A stretch of DNA of 64,000 bases from NCBI GenBank assembly GCA_004299235.1, contig SCQL01000028.1, positions 248,001 to 312,000 on the forward strand, given 5' to 3'. This document shows, one piece after another, positions 1-8,204 of this stretch. Origin of the DNA: a bacterium (GTDB lineage: Bacteria > Chloroflexota > Dormibacteria > Dormibacterales > Dormibacteraceae). Positions within the stretch are counted from its first letter, which is position 1. Every line of letters begins with the position of its first letter. The notes beneath the pieces are model-generated. The model had not been told where the DNA came from. It did no database searches and was given only the letters and a program-made list of their open reading frames with translations. The position numbers were made by a program, and so were the translations under genes.

Positions 1-126
1 CTGCACCCACCGTTCGAACGGCAGCTCCTCGCCGTGGGCCTCGTAGACCTCGAGCCACGAGCGGTAGATGGGCTCCTCGGTGTCGAGAATCAGCCCGTCG
101 AAGTCGAAGACGAGGGCACGGATCAC
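1..126 (-). CDS. HAD-superfamily hydrolase, N-terminal part (cut by window edge)
   Basis: The reverse strand opens with GTG at 126 and stays open to the window edge (42 codons). The N-terminus contains LVFDFDGLILDTE, the HAD motif I with the two catalytic aspartates, followed by a cap-domain-like helix. This is the beta-phosphoglucomutase/phosphoglycolate-phosphatase subgroup of HAD phosphatases; the substrate cannot be told from the fragment. A TAGCTT hexamer (133-138, reverse strand) ends 6 nt before the GTG, so the mRNA may be leaderless. The gene is divergent from the DUF2254 gene. Confidence 0.85.
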   Translation of the reverse strand, partial: MIRALVFDFDGLILDTEEPIYRSWLEVYEAHGEELPFERWVQ

Positions 127-193
127 GGCCACAAGCTAACCACGGCGTGCCAATCGCTTAGGATCGCCGTGGCCGTGTGCTGGGTTTCGTTCG

Positions 194-1879
194 GTGGCTG
201 ACGGAGCGGGGATGCCGCGCTCGCGTCAGGCGGACCAGAGCCGCGCCCGCGGCTGGCTCAGGGCCGCTCTGCCCGGCCTTGCGCTCGTCGCCTTCGCCGT
301 CATGCTCGTCGTCCTTTTCGGCTTCCTGGACGCCATCCATTACCACTCGATCAAGGACTTCTTCTACCCGGATCCCACGGCCGCGGCCGGAACGCTCGGA
401 CTGGTCGGCAGCGCCGAGGGTGTGACCCTCTCCATCGTCATCGTCTCGGTCGTCTTCGGCATCCAGACCACCTCCTCGCGGTATTCGCCGCGCATCATCG
501 GCATCTTCATCCGCAACCCGCTGAACGCCCTGGTGCTCAGCTTCGCGCTGGCCTCGATCCTCTACACGTTCCTCGTTCGCTCAGAGGTCAAGGTCGACTA
601 CGTGCCCCTGTGGAGCGTCGCCGCCGCCGAGGTCTTCGCCCTCGTCAACTTCGCCATCCTGCTGCCCTACGTCGGCTACGTCTTCGAGGTGATGCGCGCC
701 GAGACCCTGGTGAGCAGCATCATGAGGCGCGCCCGTCGCAAGCTGCGAGGTTCGGTCAACAGCCCGCACAGCCGCCGTCGCCGCACCGAGCTGATGACGT
801 CCATCGCCCAGGTGACGGACATCGCCTTCGGCTCGATCCAGCTCGGTGACATGCCGGTCTGCGTGCTGAGCATCGAGGTGCTCGGCAAGTTCCTCGCCGA
901 GGACTACCTCACCGTCAAGAAGGACTTTCCGGCGGACTGGTTCCAGGTGGGCCATGCGGAGCTGCCCGGATCGTCCGACCAGATCCTGGCCGAGGTGAAC
1001 CGCGCCGGGACCTGGTTCGCCTACACGGTGATGTCCAGCTTCGTCGACATGGTCGGGCTGACACCCGTGCATCGCAAGGAGGCCGTGCACGCCATCGCCG
1101 TCGCCACCCGCAGCGCCGGCCTGGCCGCCATTCGGGCCGGCGATGCAGAAACGGCGGAGCTCTGCATGCGCTTCTTCAACACCTACCTGCGCGCGGCGAT
1201 CAACCAGTCGGCGCCCCGGTTCGCCTCGACGATCATGAACGAGTACCGCAGGTTCGCCATCGGCGCGCTCGAAGCGCGCCCGGACCTGGCCGTCGAAGCC
1301 GCGGCCCATCTGCTCCGCTACGGCCGGCACTTCGACGAGGCTGGGATGCCGGCCACGTTCGGAGCCGCGGCCGAGGATGTCGCCGACCTGGCCATCGAGG
1401 CCAGGGCGCGCGACCCCGAGGTCTCTCATCGCCTGGCCCTCCTGCTCGTCAGGAATCTCCTGGAGCTGATCCCAAACGCGCGCCCGATCGGCCTCAACGG
1501 GCTGTTCAAGGGTGTCGCCAAGCTCACCTTCTGGGCCATGGCCGCCGAGCAAAAGGACATCGCGCGCATCCTGATCGAGGGCATCGCGGCCGCACCGCCC
1601 GACTTCGTCGACGCGGCGTTGGACCGCATGGAGTCGATGCGGAACGGGCTCTTCTGGGAGGTCAACGAGCGCGTGATCTCATTCGACTGGGTGGAGGAGC
1701 CGCTTCGCGTCGAGATCCCCCGGCTGCGTGCGGCGCTGCGCCGGGCCAAGGCTTCCGGGCACGGCCTGGCGATCGAGCTGGAGGCGGAGCCCGCGGTTCC
1801 CCAGGACCTGGTCAAGCCGGGGCCGCGCGGCGTCCCGACGCCCACCGCGGCGCCGGCTAGCGCCGAGCCGGCTGGTTGA
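194..1879 (+). CDS. DUF2254-family predicted membrane protein
   Basis: The 561-residue protein has about four hydrophobic segments in its first 170 residues (about 25-47, 75-95, 108-128, 138-165). It has the DUF2254-like stretch with SSRYSPRIIGIF just after the second segment, then a long soluble helical C-terminal domain. Function of the family is unknown. The start is GTG 194; an in-frame ATG at 212 (residue 7) is an alternative. A TAGGAT hexamer at 159-164 could be the -10 element. The last 23 bp overlap the 3' end of the convergent truncated-haemoglobin gene. The proline/alanine-rich tail after residue 530 is probably disordered. Confidence 0.75.
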   Translation: MADGAGMPRSRQADQSRARGWLRAALPGLALVAFAVMLVVLFGFLDAIHYHSIKDFFYPDPTAAAGTLGLVGSAEGVTLSIVIVSVVFGIQTTSSRYSPRIIGIFIRNPLNALVLSFALASILYTFLVRSEVKVDYVPLWSVAAAEVFALVNFAILLPYVGYVFEVMRAETLVSSIMRRARRKLRGSVNSPHSRRRRTELMTSIAQVTDIAFGSIQLGDMPVCVLSIEVLGKFLAEDYLTVKKDFPADWFQVGHAELPGSSDQILAEVNRAGTWFAYTVMSSFVDMVGLTPVHRKEAVHAIAVATRSAGLAAIRAGDAETAELCMRFFNTYLRAAINQSAPRFASTIMNEYRRFAIGALEARPDLAVEAAAHLLRYGRHFDEAGMPATFGAAAEDVADLAIEARARDPEVSHRLALLLVRNLLELIPNARPIGLNGLFKGVAKLTFWAMAAEQKDIARILIEGIAAAPPDFVDAALDRMESMRNGLFWEVNERVISFDWVEEPLRVEIPRLRAALRRAKASGHGLAIELEAEPAVPQDLVKPGPRGVPTPTAAPASAEPAG

Positions 1880-2243
1880 TCATCGCCGTCGAAGCCTTCT
1901 CGAAGTAGTCGACCAACGCCTTGCGCAACGCGGGCGCCAGGTCCATTGACTCGACCGCCGCCACCATGTGACCGAGCCAAGCATCACGCTCCGCACGGCC
2001 GATGATGAAGGGCTGGTGCCGCAGCCGCAGACGCGGATGGCCGCGACGCTCCTCGTAGGTGCGCGGCCCTCCCCAGAACTGAATCAGGAAAAGAGCCAGA
2101 CGCTCGGTCGCCCCCGCGAGGTCCTCCTCGGGGTACATCGGCCGCAGCAGCGGATCGCTCGCGACGCGGGCGTAGAACCGCTCCACGAGCAGCCAGAAGG
2201 CCGGCTCGCCGCCCGCGAGCTCATAGAGGCTGCGGTTCAGCAT
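1857..2243 (-). CDS. glbO: Group II truncated haemoglobin
   Basis: This 128-residue protein has the usual length of a 2-on-2 globin. It carries the family pattern: FYARVASDPLLRPMYPE in the B-C region, ALFLIQFWGGP (with TrpG8-side features of group II), then RLRLRHQPFIIG, where the His is the proximal haem ligand in the family, and a C-terminal helix ending in a Tyr-Phe-Glu segment. Such globins bind O2 and handle peroxide or NO. It lies 30 nt downstream of an MFS exporter on the same strand and overlaps the DUF2254 gene tail to tail. Confidence 0.92.
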   Translation of the reverse strand: MLNRSLYELAGGEPAFWLLVERFYARVASDPLLRPMYPEEDLAGATERLALFLIQFWGGPRTYEERRGHPRLRLRHQPFIIGRAERDAWLGHMVAAVESMDLAPALRKALVDYFEKASTAMINQPARR

Positions 2244-2273
2244 GGTTGCCGCCAGGGAACGCTCACGTGCGGA

Positions 2274-3485
2274 TCACCGGCTCGCGGGCCTGGCGGCCAG
2301 GCCGACCTGCCCCTCCTGTTGCACCGCGTGGCGCTCCATCTCCGCTTCGGTCGGCAGGAACCAGGCGATCGCGATGGTGGCAATGACCAGGATGACGTGC
2401 GTCATCAGCGACCTCTGCAGCCCGATCGCGTCGGCGATCGCGCCGTTGATCGGTACGCCGATCGCCCCGGTCACGAAACCCAGACCCATCACCAGTCCTG
2501 AGGCGAGTCCGGCGCGCGCCACCATGAGCTGCTGCGCCATCAGGAGCATCAGCGGCGCGGTGGATGCGGCCAGCACCCCGATGAGGATCGCACTCGCGAA
2601 CGCCCACGGTCCCGGATACGCGGTGTAGAGGAGGATCGCGGGCACGCTCAGCACCAGGGTGACCAGGATCACGGTGCGACGGCCGTAGCGATCGGCGAGA
2701 GTGCCGCAGCCGACGGTGCCGATCGCGCTCGCCAGCACCAGCGTCGTCGCGAGTGGACCGTAGAACTCCGGGCCGTATCCGAGCTGCTTGTACCAGGTGG
2801 GGGTGAAGGCCTGGAAGACGAAGACGGTCCAGCTGCGCGACATCATCACGCCGATCACCATGGCCAGGGCGAAGACGGGCACCGCCCGCGCCGAGGCCGC
2901 CTCCAATTTCACCGTGTTGGCGGCGGCATGCACATGACCGCGCATGCGCCACAGGAGATAGCCGCCGGTGGCGATGCCGGGGATGACCAGCAGGCCCGTG
3001 CCGCGCATGCCGAGGGCGCCAAAGGCGAGGATGCCGATCAGCGGGCCGACGGCCACACCAACCGTCCCGGCCGTGACGTACACGGACATGCCGAAGCTGC
3101 GCCGCCAAGCCGGCAGGAGGTCGCGGACGTCGAGCGCGCCGAGCGGGTGAAAGGCGCCGGACCCCAGACCCGAGGCCATCGCCAGAGCGACCAGAAGAGG
3201 GAAGCTCGTGACGAATCCGACGGTCGCGAATGTGAGCGCGGTCCAGATCAGCGCGAGCCCGGTCAGGCGAGTCCCGAAGCGATCGGCAAGCACGCCGAAA
3301 AGCGGCTGGGAGATCGCGGCCATCCCGCTGTAGGCGAGGCTGACCAGCCCGACGGTCGCGAGGCTCAGATTGAACCTCCCGATCAGCACCGGGTAGAGCA
3401 CGGGGATGACGCCCACGTAGGTGTCCACCGTCAGGTGGCCGAGCATCAATGTCAGCAGCCTGCCGTGACGCAGAAAGTCCCTCAC
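2274..3485 (-). CDS. MFS transporter, fosmidomycin-resistance (Fsr)-like
   Basis: 403 residues with about 12 hydrophobic segments. The N-terminal LGHLTVDTYVGVIPVLYPVL and the GVLADRFGTR loop 2-3 signature place it with the MFS exporters; FHPLGALDVR resembles the FHP-(x)-A motif of Fsr-type drug exporters. A second RYGRRT loop (LADRYGRRTVILV) occurs between helices 8 and 9. The start is GTG 3485. It is probably an efflux pump in the cytoplasmic membrane; the substrate is unknown. The haemoglobin gene follows after 30 nt, so the two may be co-transcribed. Confidence 0.85.
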   Translation of the reverse strand: MRDFLRHGRLLTLMLGHLTVDTYVGVIPVLYPVLIGRFNLSLATVGLVSLAYSGMAAISQPLFGVLADRFGTRLTGLALIWTALTFATVGFVTSFPLLVALAMASGLGSGAFHPLGALDVRDLLPAWRRSFGMSVYVTAGTVGVAVGPLIGILAFGALGMRGTGLLVIPGIATGGYLLWRMRGHVHAAANTVKLEAASARAVPVFALAMVIGVMMSRSWTVFVFQAFTPTWYKQLGYGPEFYGPLATTLVLASAIGTVGCGTLADRYGRRTVILVTLVLSVPAILLYTAYPGPWAFASAILIGVLAASTAPLMLLMAQQLMVARAGLASGLVMGLGFVTGAIGVPINGAIADAIGLQRSLMTHVILVIATIAIAWFLPTEAEMERHAVQQEGQVGLAARPASR

Positions 3486-3591
3486 CGCGCGCCCCCCATC
3501 TCCCTGCTAAGGGTAGTGGCGCGCCCGGCGAGGCTTCGACTGTTCGGGAGCGGAGGCGAAGGCGAAGGGCCGGCGTGTCTGCGTACCGCCG

Positions 3592-5331
3592 TCAGGCGAG
3601 GACCTCGCGCCTGGCCGACAGGCGCTCGATCTCCTCGGCACGGTCGCGGTCGAAGCCTTCGTCCAGGCCGAGCCTCAGGAGGCGCGCGATCTGGAGCGCG
3701 GAATGCAGCCGCGGGACGTAAACGAAATCCGCACCAGCCTCGTAGAACTGCAGGGCCTGCGGTATGTGCTCGGTCGTGAGCATGACCCGCGCCTTCGGAC
3801 AGTTGGCGCGAATGTTGCGCAGCAACCTCAAGTTGCTGGTGCCGCGGAGGATGTCGTCGGTGATGCTCGAGACGACCAGCCGCGCCTCTTCGATGCCGGC
3901 GTGGCGCAGGGTGTCGGCGTGGGCCACATCGCCATAGATGCAGCTGATTCCACGCTGGCGAAGCTCACGCATCACCTTCGGATTGAAGTCGACGACCAGG
4001 ACCTTGCTGAGGAATTCAGCGGCCGCGCCCGGCTCGCCGTCGTGCTCGAACTCGTGCAGGATCGAGCTTGCATCGCGGAAGAAGCCGAGGAATACGACCG
4101 TCTCGTGCCGTGCCTCGCTCTTTTCGGGGGCGGTGGCGGCCGCGTCGAGGTCCTTGACGCGCAGCAGCTTCAACAAGCGGCTCACCGTCCTCTGCACGGT
4201 GTGGCTCGCATTGATCATGTAGGTCGAGGCGACGGAGGTGATGGCGAACGTGATGATCACGATGGTCACCACATCGGGGCCGATCTGGTGCCGGGCGAGG
4301 CCCAGCGATGCGATCACGATCGAGAACTCACTGACCTGGGCGAGGTTGATCGCCGGGAGCAGGCTCGTCCTGTGACCGAGGCGCAGGGCGTAGAGGATGG
4401 GGACGACCGCAAGGCGGCTGACGATCACGAAGCCGGAGGCGGCCAGGGCGATGGCCACGACCTCCAGGCTCGGCACCGTGATCTGCATGCCCAGCGCGAC
4501 GAAGAACAGCGTGACGAAGAAGTCCCTGATGCTGACGGCCTTGGCCATGACATCGAGGTTGTAGGGGAACGTCGAGAGGCTGATGCCGGCGATCAGAGCG
4601 CCCATCTCACGCGACAGGCCGATGAAGCTCGCGACGCCGGCGAGGAAGAAGCACCACGCCAGGGCGCTGACGAGCACCAGCTCCGGCGCTTTCGCGACCG
4701 CGCGGAAGAGGTGCGGCAGCACGTATTTCGAGAGGGCCAATCCCCCGACGACGAGCAGGGCGCCTTTCCACAACGAGAACGCCAGCGGCAGCAGGTTGGG
4801 GTTCTCGATGTTCGGCTGCACGGCGATCATGGCGACCGCCCACAGGTCCTGGATGACGAGGACCCCCAGGGTGATCCGGCCGGGCAGCGTGTCCAGCTCG
4901 AACTTGTCGTACAGCAGCTTGACCACGACCAGCGTGCTGGACAGGCTCATGCACGCCGCCAGGTACAGCAGGGCATAGTTCCCCTGCGTGACGCGCTCGC
5001 CGAGAACGGCGAAGAAACCCAGCCCCAGCGCGATGCAGATCGGGACCTGCAGGGCGCCCGTCAGCAGGACGGCCGGACCGGCGGAGGCGAGCTTCTTGAG
5101 GTCGATCTCCAGGCCGATGATGAAGAGCAGCAAGATCAGTCCGATCTCGGCCACGGTGGCGATGCTGGCCTGGTTGGTGACGAAGTTCAGGCCGACCGGG
5201 CCGATGACCACTCCCGTCAGGAGATAGGCGAGGATCAGCGGCTGGCGCAGCCGCCAGCCGACGAGGGCCAGCAGCGCGGCAGCGCCGACGCAGATCCCGA
5301 TGCTCGACAGCAGGTCGGTCGGCGCTGTCAA
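3592..5331 (-). CDS. CPA2-type cation:proton antiporter with C-terminal TrkA-N-like domain (KefB family)
   Basis: About 12 membrane segments form the Na+/H+ exchanger domain (residues about 5-385), with LILAYLLTGVVIGPVGL, GLEIDLKKL and FFVALGMQITVP typical of Kef/CPA2 proteins. Residues about 430-560 form a RCK/TrkA-N-like Rossmann domain. Its usual GxGxxG loop reads VFLGFFRDASS, so nucleotide binding may be altered or lost. The open frame runs upstream to 5436 but the first 35 residues are Arg-rich. The best start is TTG 5331, whose last two bases are shared with the TGA of the preceding dehydrogenase stub (TTGA). It likely exports K+ or Na+. Confidence 0.85.
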   Translation of the reverse strand: MTAPTDLLSSIGICVGAAALLALVGWRLRQPLILAYLLTGVVIGPVGLNFVTNQASIATVAEIGLILLLFIIGLEIDLKKLASAGPAVLLTGALQVPICIALGLGFFAVLGERVTQGNYALLYLAACMSLSSTLVVVKLLYDKFELDTLPGRITLGVLVIQDLWAVAMIAVQPNIENPNLLPLAFSLWKGALLVVGGLALSKYVLPHLFRAVAKAPELVLVSALAWCFFLAGVASFIGLSREMGALIAGISLSTFPYNLDVMAKAVSIRDFFVTLFFVALGMQITVPSLEVVAIALAASGFVIVSRLAVVPILYALRLGHRTSLLPAINLAQVSEFSIVIASLGLARHQIGPDVVTIVIITFAITSVASTYMINASHTVQRTVSRLLKLLRVKDLDAAATAPEKSEARHETVVFLGFFRDASSILHEFEHDGEPGAAAEFLSKVLVVDFNPKVMRELRQRGISCIYGDVAHADTLRHAGIEEARLVVSSITDDILRGTSNLRLLRNIRANCPKARVMLTTEHIPQALQFYEAGADFVYVPRLHSALQIARLLRLGLDEGFDRDRAEEIERLSARREVLA

Positions 5332-5462
5332 CGTCTTGGCGAGGCCGCGCCGGACTGGGTCAACCCGTGGGCGACGGCTCGGCCGATTCCGCCGCCGCCG
5401 ACGACAACCGCCACCCTTCGCGTAAAGGCGCCGCACGGGGGTTGCTCGATAGCGGCGCTCAT
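5328..5462 (-). pseudogene. Short-chain dehydrogenase N-terminal stub (44 codons), start-stop coupled to antiporter
   Basis: An ATG at 5462 opens a 44-residue frame containing VAVVVGGGGIGRAVAHGL, the beta1-loop-alphaA NAD(P) site of short-chain dehydrogenases (TGxxxGIG with the first Thr replaced by Val-Gly). The frame then ends in ASPRR and a TGA at 5328-5330 that overlaps the TTG start of the antiporter gene. No catalytic Ser-Tyr-Lys part follows. It is either the remnant of a deleted dehydrogenase whose 5' end now leads the antiporter mRNA, or a chance resemblance. Translation of the stub could feed the antiporter by coupling. Confidence 0.45.
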
Positions 5463-5517
5463 GGTGGACACCGGCCGCATTCTATTCATCGGGACCGCCG
5501 GCTGAGGCGGCGAGGGT

Positions 5518-6195
5518 TCAGCTGCCGGGGGCTGCGATGGACGGCCGCCCGCCGGATGTGACCTCGAGGTCCGCCCACATCCCGCTCGCTTCACTGCCGC
5601 CGACCAGCGACGCGATGCGGTAGCTGCCCCTGGAGGGCTCGAACACGAAGCTCGCCGACTGTCCGGGATCAAGGCCCCGCGTGGGATCGGGCGTCGACCA
5701 GGACGGCTGGAGCGGTTTGAGGTCGTGCTCGCCGGCGACGACCGCGCAGGAGTTGGGAACGGTGCCGCGATTCTCGCACTGGACGGTGAGCTGCCAGCCG
5801 GCCGGGATGGTGATCACCAGGCCGCCATAGCTGTAGCCGTTGTAGTTGAACTGCGAGTCGGTGGCCGGGTGGCCCGCGATCAGCGTGACGATGGCCGTGC
5901 GCGCCGCCGGGTCGGACTGAAAGTACTTGGCCGGGTCGGGCGGGGTGCCCGGACCGGTTCCCAACACCGGGTCGCAGGCGGCGATGCCTAGGAGGATGGC
6001 TCCGAGCGCCACGATGCATGCCGCGCGGCGCCGGATATGATCCCGGGAGATGCCACCTGGCGGCGACCCGACGTCCGAACGGCGCCCACCTCGGTTGGTG
6101 ACCTGGTGGGAAAGCCTGGAGACGTGGCTGCAGCTCTCAATCTCGTTCCCGGTCTTTGCCGTGCTCACATTCCTCATCAACGTCGGACCCTTCAA
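5518..6195 (-). CDS. Sulfocyanin-like cupredoxin lipoprotein lacking copper ligands
   Basis: A lipoprotein signal (RRRAACIVALGAILLGIAAC) precedes a cupredoxin-type domain. FNYNGYSYGGLVITIPAGW and VQCENRGTVPNS match the sulfocyanin pattern, and the C-terminal loop reads YRIASLVGGSEASGMW. In copper-binding relatives the last loop carries Cys-x4/5-His-x4-Met and the earlier loop a His before Ser. Here Asn replaces the first His, Ala/Ser replaces Cys and Ser replaces the second His; only Met remains. The true start is unclear: no ATG, GTG or TTG lies just before the signal peptide, and the frame's first 48 residues overlap a divergent gene. Confidence 0.6.
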   Translation of the reverse strand: MKGPTLMRNVSTAKTGNEIESCSHVSRLSHQVTNRGGRRSDVGSPPGGISRDHIRRRAACIVALGAILLGIAACDPVLGTGPGTPPDPAKYFQSDPAARTAIVTLIAGHPATDSQFNYNGYSYGGLVITIPAGWQLTVQCENRGTVPNSCAVVAGEHDLKPLQPSWSTPDPTRGLDPGQSASFVFEPSRGSYRIASLVGGSEASGMWADLEVTSGGRPSIAAPGS

Positions 6196-6298
6196 CCAAC
6201 CGATTCTCCGCTCGATCCTCTACGGGCTCTTCGAGGGAGCCGTGCTCAGCGGATTGATGGCGGTCGCCACGGCGACCGAGCGCGCCCGCCGTAAGTAG
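6050..6298 (+). CDS. Small two-helix membrane protein, unknown
   Basis: 82 residues; two hydrophobic segments (about 29-46 and 58-74) separated by a short loop with NQPILRSILYG, and a basic tail (RARRK). I do not recognise the family. The start is ATG 6050, preceded at once by GGGAG; GTG 6098 is another option. It is followed after one nucleotide by the secreted-protein gene, so the two are probably an operon. Its 5' end overlaps the poorly defined start of the divergent cupredoxin-like gene. Confidence 0.55.
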   Translation: MPPGGDPTSERRPPRLVTWWESLETWLQLSISFPVFAVLTFLINVGPFNQPILRSILYGLFEGAVLSGLMAVATATERARRK

Positions 6299-6299
6299 A

Positions 6300-6800
6300 T
6301 TGCGCTCGATCCGAGTCTGGCTGCAGGCCCCGATCGCGCTCGTCCCGGCGGTGGTGGCGCTGGGCGCGAGCTGCGCCTTCGGGACGCCGGCGACTTTCAG
6401 CCTGAGCAATGTCTCGGTTGACTCCACCTACGCCTGCCCGCCCGGGGCGAACAACGCCGCCTACGACCTTCACGCCACGATCGATGCCCACAACGGAACG
6501 TCCAACCTGGTGACGATCGAGTCGGTGGGCGCGGTCATGATCCTGGCCGCGGTCAAGGGCGCATGGCTAGAGCACGTCGGAGACAGGTACGACGCCGGCC
6601 GTGTCGCGTTCACGCCGAGCACGGTCGGCGCCGGCACGGACGGCCAACTGAAAGTGACGGTGCCGAGCGCGTGCACCAACCAGGCGCGGGCCACGCGGGC
6701 GTCCGATTACGGCGAATACTCCGTCGAGTTCACCGTGACGACGTCCGCCGGCAAGTTCATGGTCCAGAGCCGGAACCGCCACCGCATCGCCGCCGCCTGA
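6300..6800 (+). CDS. Secreted or membrane-anchored hypothetical protein
   Basis: The frame starts at TTG 6300, one base after the stop of the previous gene, and encodes 166 residues. Residues 1-30 look like a signal peptide (basic start, hydrophobic core, then GASCAFG; the Cys may be a lipidation site although the lipobox is not perfect). The rest is beta-rich with Thr/Val alternation, similar in feel to small Ig-like or FxLYD-type extracellular domains, and has two further Cys (residues about 45 and 121) that could pair. No catalytic motif is visible. Confidence 0.6.
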   Translation: MRSIRVWLQAPIALVPAVVALGASCAFGTPATFSLSNVSVDSTYACPPGANNAAYDLHATIDAHNGTSNLVTIESVGAVMILAAVKGAWLEHVGDRYDAGRVAFTPSTVGAGTDGQLKVTVPSACTNQARATRASDYGEYSVEFTVTTSAGKFMVQSRNRHRIAAA

Positions 6801-6846
6801 GCCCCAGCCGTCATCGAGGCGGGTCCTGCAGCCAGGCCTGTCGATT

Positions 6847-7596
6847 TCAGGCCAGGTTTCCGTACAGCTGAGGTTGCTGCGTCGGCGCCGTCGAGCCGTC
6901 CGGACCCGCCTCGCTGGTGATCGCCATCTCCGTGTAGCCCGCGAGCGCGCGATTGACCACGACCACCTTCGCGCCATTGGCGTCAGGCACGAACACGGCC
7001 GCGGCCTCCGCTCGTCCGCCCGCCGCGATCAGCCACACCTCATAGACGCGGCCGGCGGGCAGCGCGGGCAGGCCGCTGAAATCGACCAGCGCGATCCCGT
7101 CGCTCTTCAGGTCGATGACCGTGGCCCTGGCGCCCGCCAGCCCCTGGTGTCCGACCAGGGTGAAGCGCGCCACCTGGTTGGCGGCCGGCGGGGGCGAGCC
7201 GCGGCCGGCCAGCTCGCCCCCGACCAGGCCGGCCAGGAGCGCGATCAGAACCGCGGCCGCGGCCGCATACGCCGGCACCCGATCGCGGATGCGCATCTCC
7301 AACGGCCGCGACGGCCGCGACACCGGCCGGACCTTGCTCCACGTTCGGCTCGGTGCGGTGGTCGCCCCACGCGAAGCCGCCGCGGCGGCCAGCACCCGCT
7401 CGCGCAGGCGGTCCGGCGGAGCGACCTCCTCGACGACCAGCGGCAGAGCGCCCACCGTCCGCCGCAGGCGGCCGGCGGTCTCGCGGCAGCTCGAGCACCC
7501 CTCGAGGTGAATCCGCACGTCCTCGGCGTCCGGCTGTTCGAGGGCGCCGAGCACCCACGCCGCGACCGAGCTTTCGAGCGCTTCGTGTTCAGACAT
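6847..7596 (-). CDS. Anti-sigma factor, RskA-like with zinc-binding N-terminus
   Basis: 249 residues. The N-terminal domain has HLEGCSSC (residues about 29-36), the His-x3-Cys-x2-Cys site of ZAS-type anti-sigma factors. It is followed by a single membrane helix (about residues 112-130, YAAAAAVLIALLAGLVGG) and an extracytoplasmic anti-sigma-K domain with GLPALPAGRVYEVWLIA. It should hold the sigma factor encoded just upstream; the two genes overlap by 8 bp. The signal is likely redox or envelope stress by analogy with SigK/RskA, which is inference. Confidence 0.9.
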   Translation of the reverse strand: MSEHEALESSVAAWVLGALEQPDAEDVRIHLEGCSSCRETAGRLRRTVGALPLVVEEVAPPDRLRERVLAAAAASRGATTAPSRTWSKVRPVSRPSRPLEMRIRDRVPAYAAAAAVLIALLAGLVGGELAGRGSPPPAANQVARFTLVGHQGLAGARATVIDLKSDGIALVDFSGLPALPAGRVYEVWLIAAGGRAEAAAVFVPDANGAKVVVVNRALAGYTEMAITSEAGPDGSTAPTQQPQLYGNLA

Positions 7597-8170
7597 CGAC
7601 CAGGCCCCTACCCTTCAGGTACGAGCTCAGCTTCTCGAGCCCCAGTCGCATGCGGCCCTTGACCGTGCCGAGCGGCACCCGCGTCATCTCCGCGATCTCG
7701 CGCTGGGAGTAACCGCCGAAGTACGCCAGCTCGACCGCCTGCCGCTGCTCGGACGGAAGGTTGGCGAGCGCCTCACGAACGGCGCTGCGCTCGAGCGCCA
7801 GGGAAACCTCACGCCATGGGTCCGAGCGCGCACCCGCGGCGGCCATGGCCGGCTGCAGCTCCAGCTCCCGGCGCTCGTGCGCGCCGCGCCCGCGCAGGTA
7901 GTCGATCGAGCGGTTTCGCACCGCGGTGAGCAGCCATGCGCGCAGGGAGCCACGTTGAGGGTCGAAGCTCCCGGCACCGTTCCAGACGTTCAAGAACGCC
8001 TCTTGCACCGCATCCTCGGCCCGGCCCGGGTCGCCAAGGATCCGCATCGCGATCCCATAGGCGAGGCGCGAATACCGGTCGTACAGGGCCGCCAGCGCGT
8101 CCTGGCTCCCCGCCGCCAGTGCGGTGATGAGCTCGTGGTCAGCCACTCCATCGGCGGGCCCGGTTCCCAT
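7589..8170 (-). CDS. ECF RNA polymerase sigma factor (SigK-like)
   Basis: 193 residues with the two sigma domains of ECF factors. Region 2 contains LAYGIAMRILGDPGRAEDAVQEAFLNVW and LLTAVRNRSIDYLR (-10 recognition). Region 4 contains LPSEQRQAVELAYFGGYSQ and the helix-turn-helix REIAEMTRVPLGTVKGRM (-35 recognition). The start is ATG 8170. Its 3' end overlaps the anti-sigma gene by 8 bp, the usual arrangement of a sigma/anti-sigma switch, and it probably drives its own promoter. Confidence 0.93.
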   Translation of the reverse strand: MGTGPADGVADHELITALAAGSQDALAALYDRYSRLAYGIAMRILGDPGRAEDAVQEAFLNVWNGAGSFDPQRGSLRAWLLTAVRNRSIDYLRGRGAHERRELELQPAMAAAGARSDPWREVSLALERSAVREALANLPSEQRQAVELAYFGGYSQREIAEMTRVPLGTVKGRMRLGLEKLSSYLKGRGLVDV

Positions 8171-8204
8171 CTACCCGGTGCGTCGAGGGGGCGCCGCCAT
8201 GCGA

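Noticed and set aside
3703-5505. 600-codon open frame opposite the antiporter gene
   Set aside because: It is rich in Asp, Arg, Gln and Gly from the GC-skewed antisense codons, has no domain, and the opposite strand holds a clear membrane transporter.
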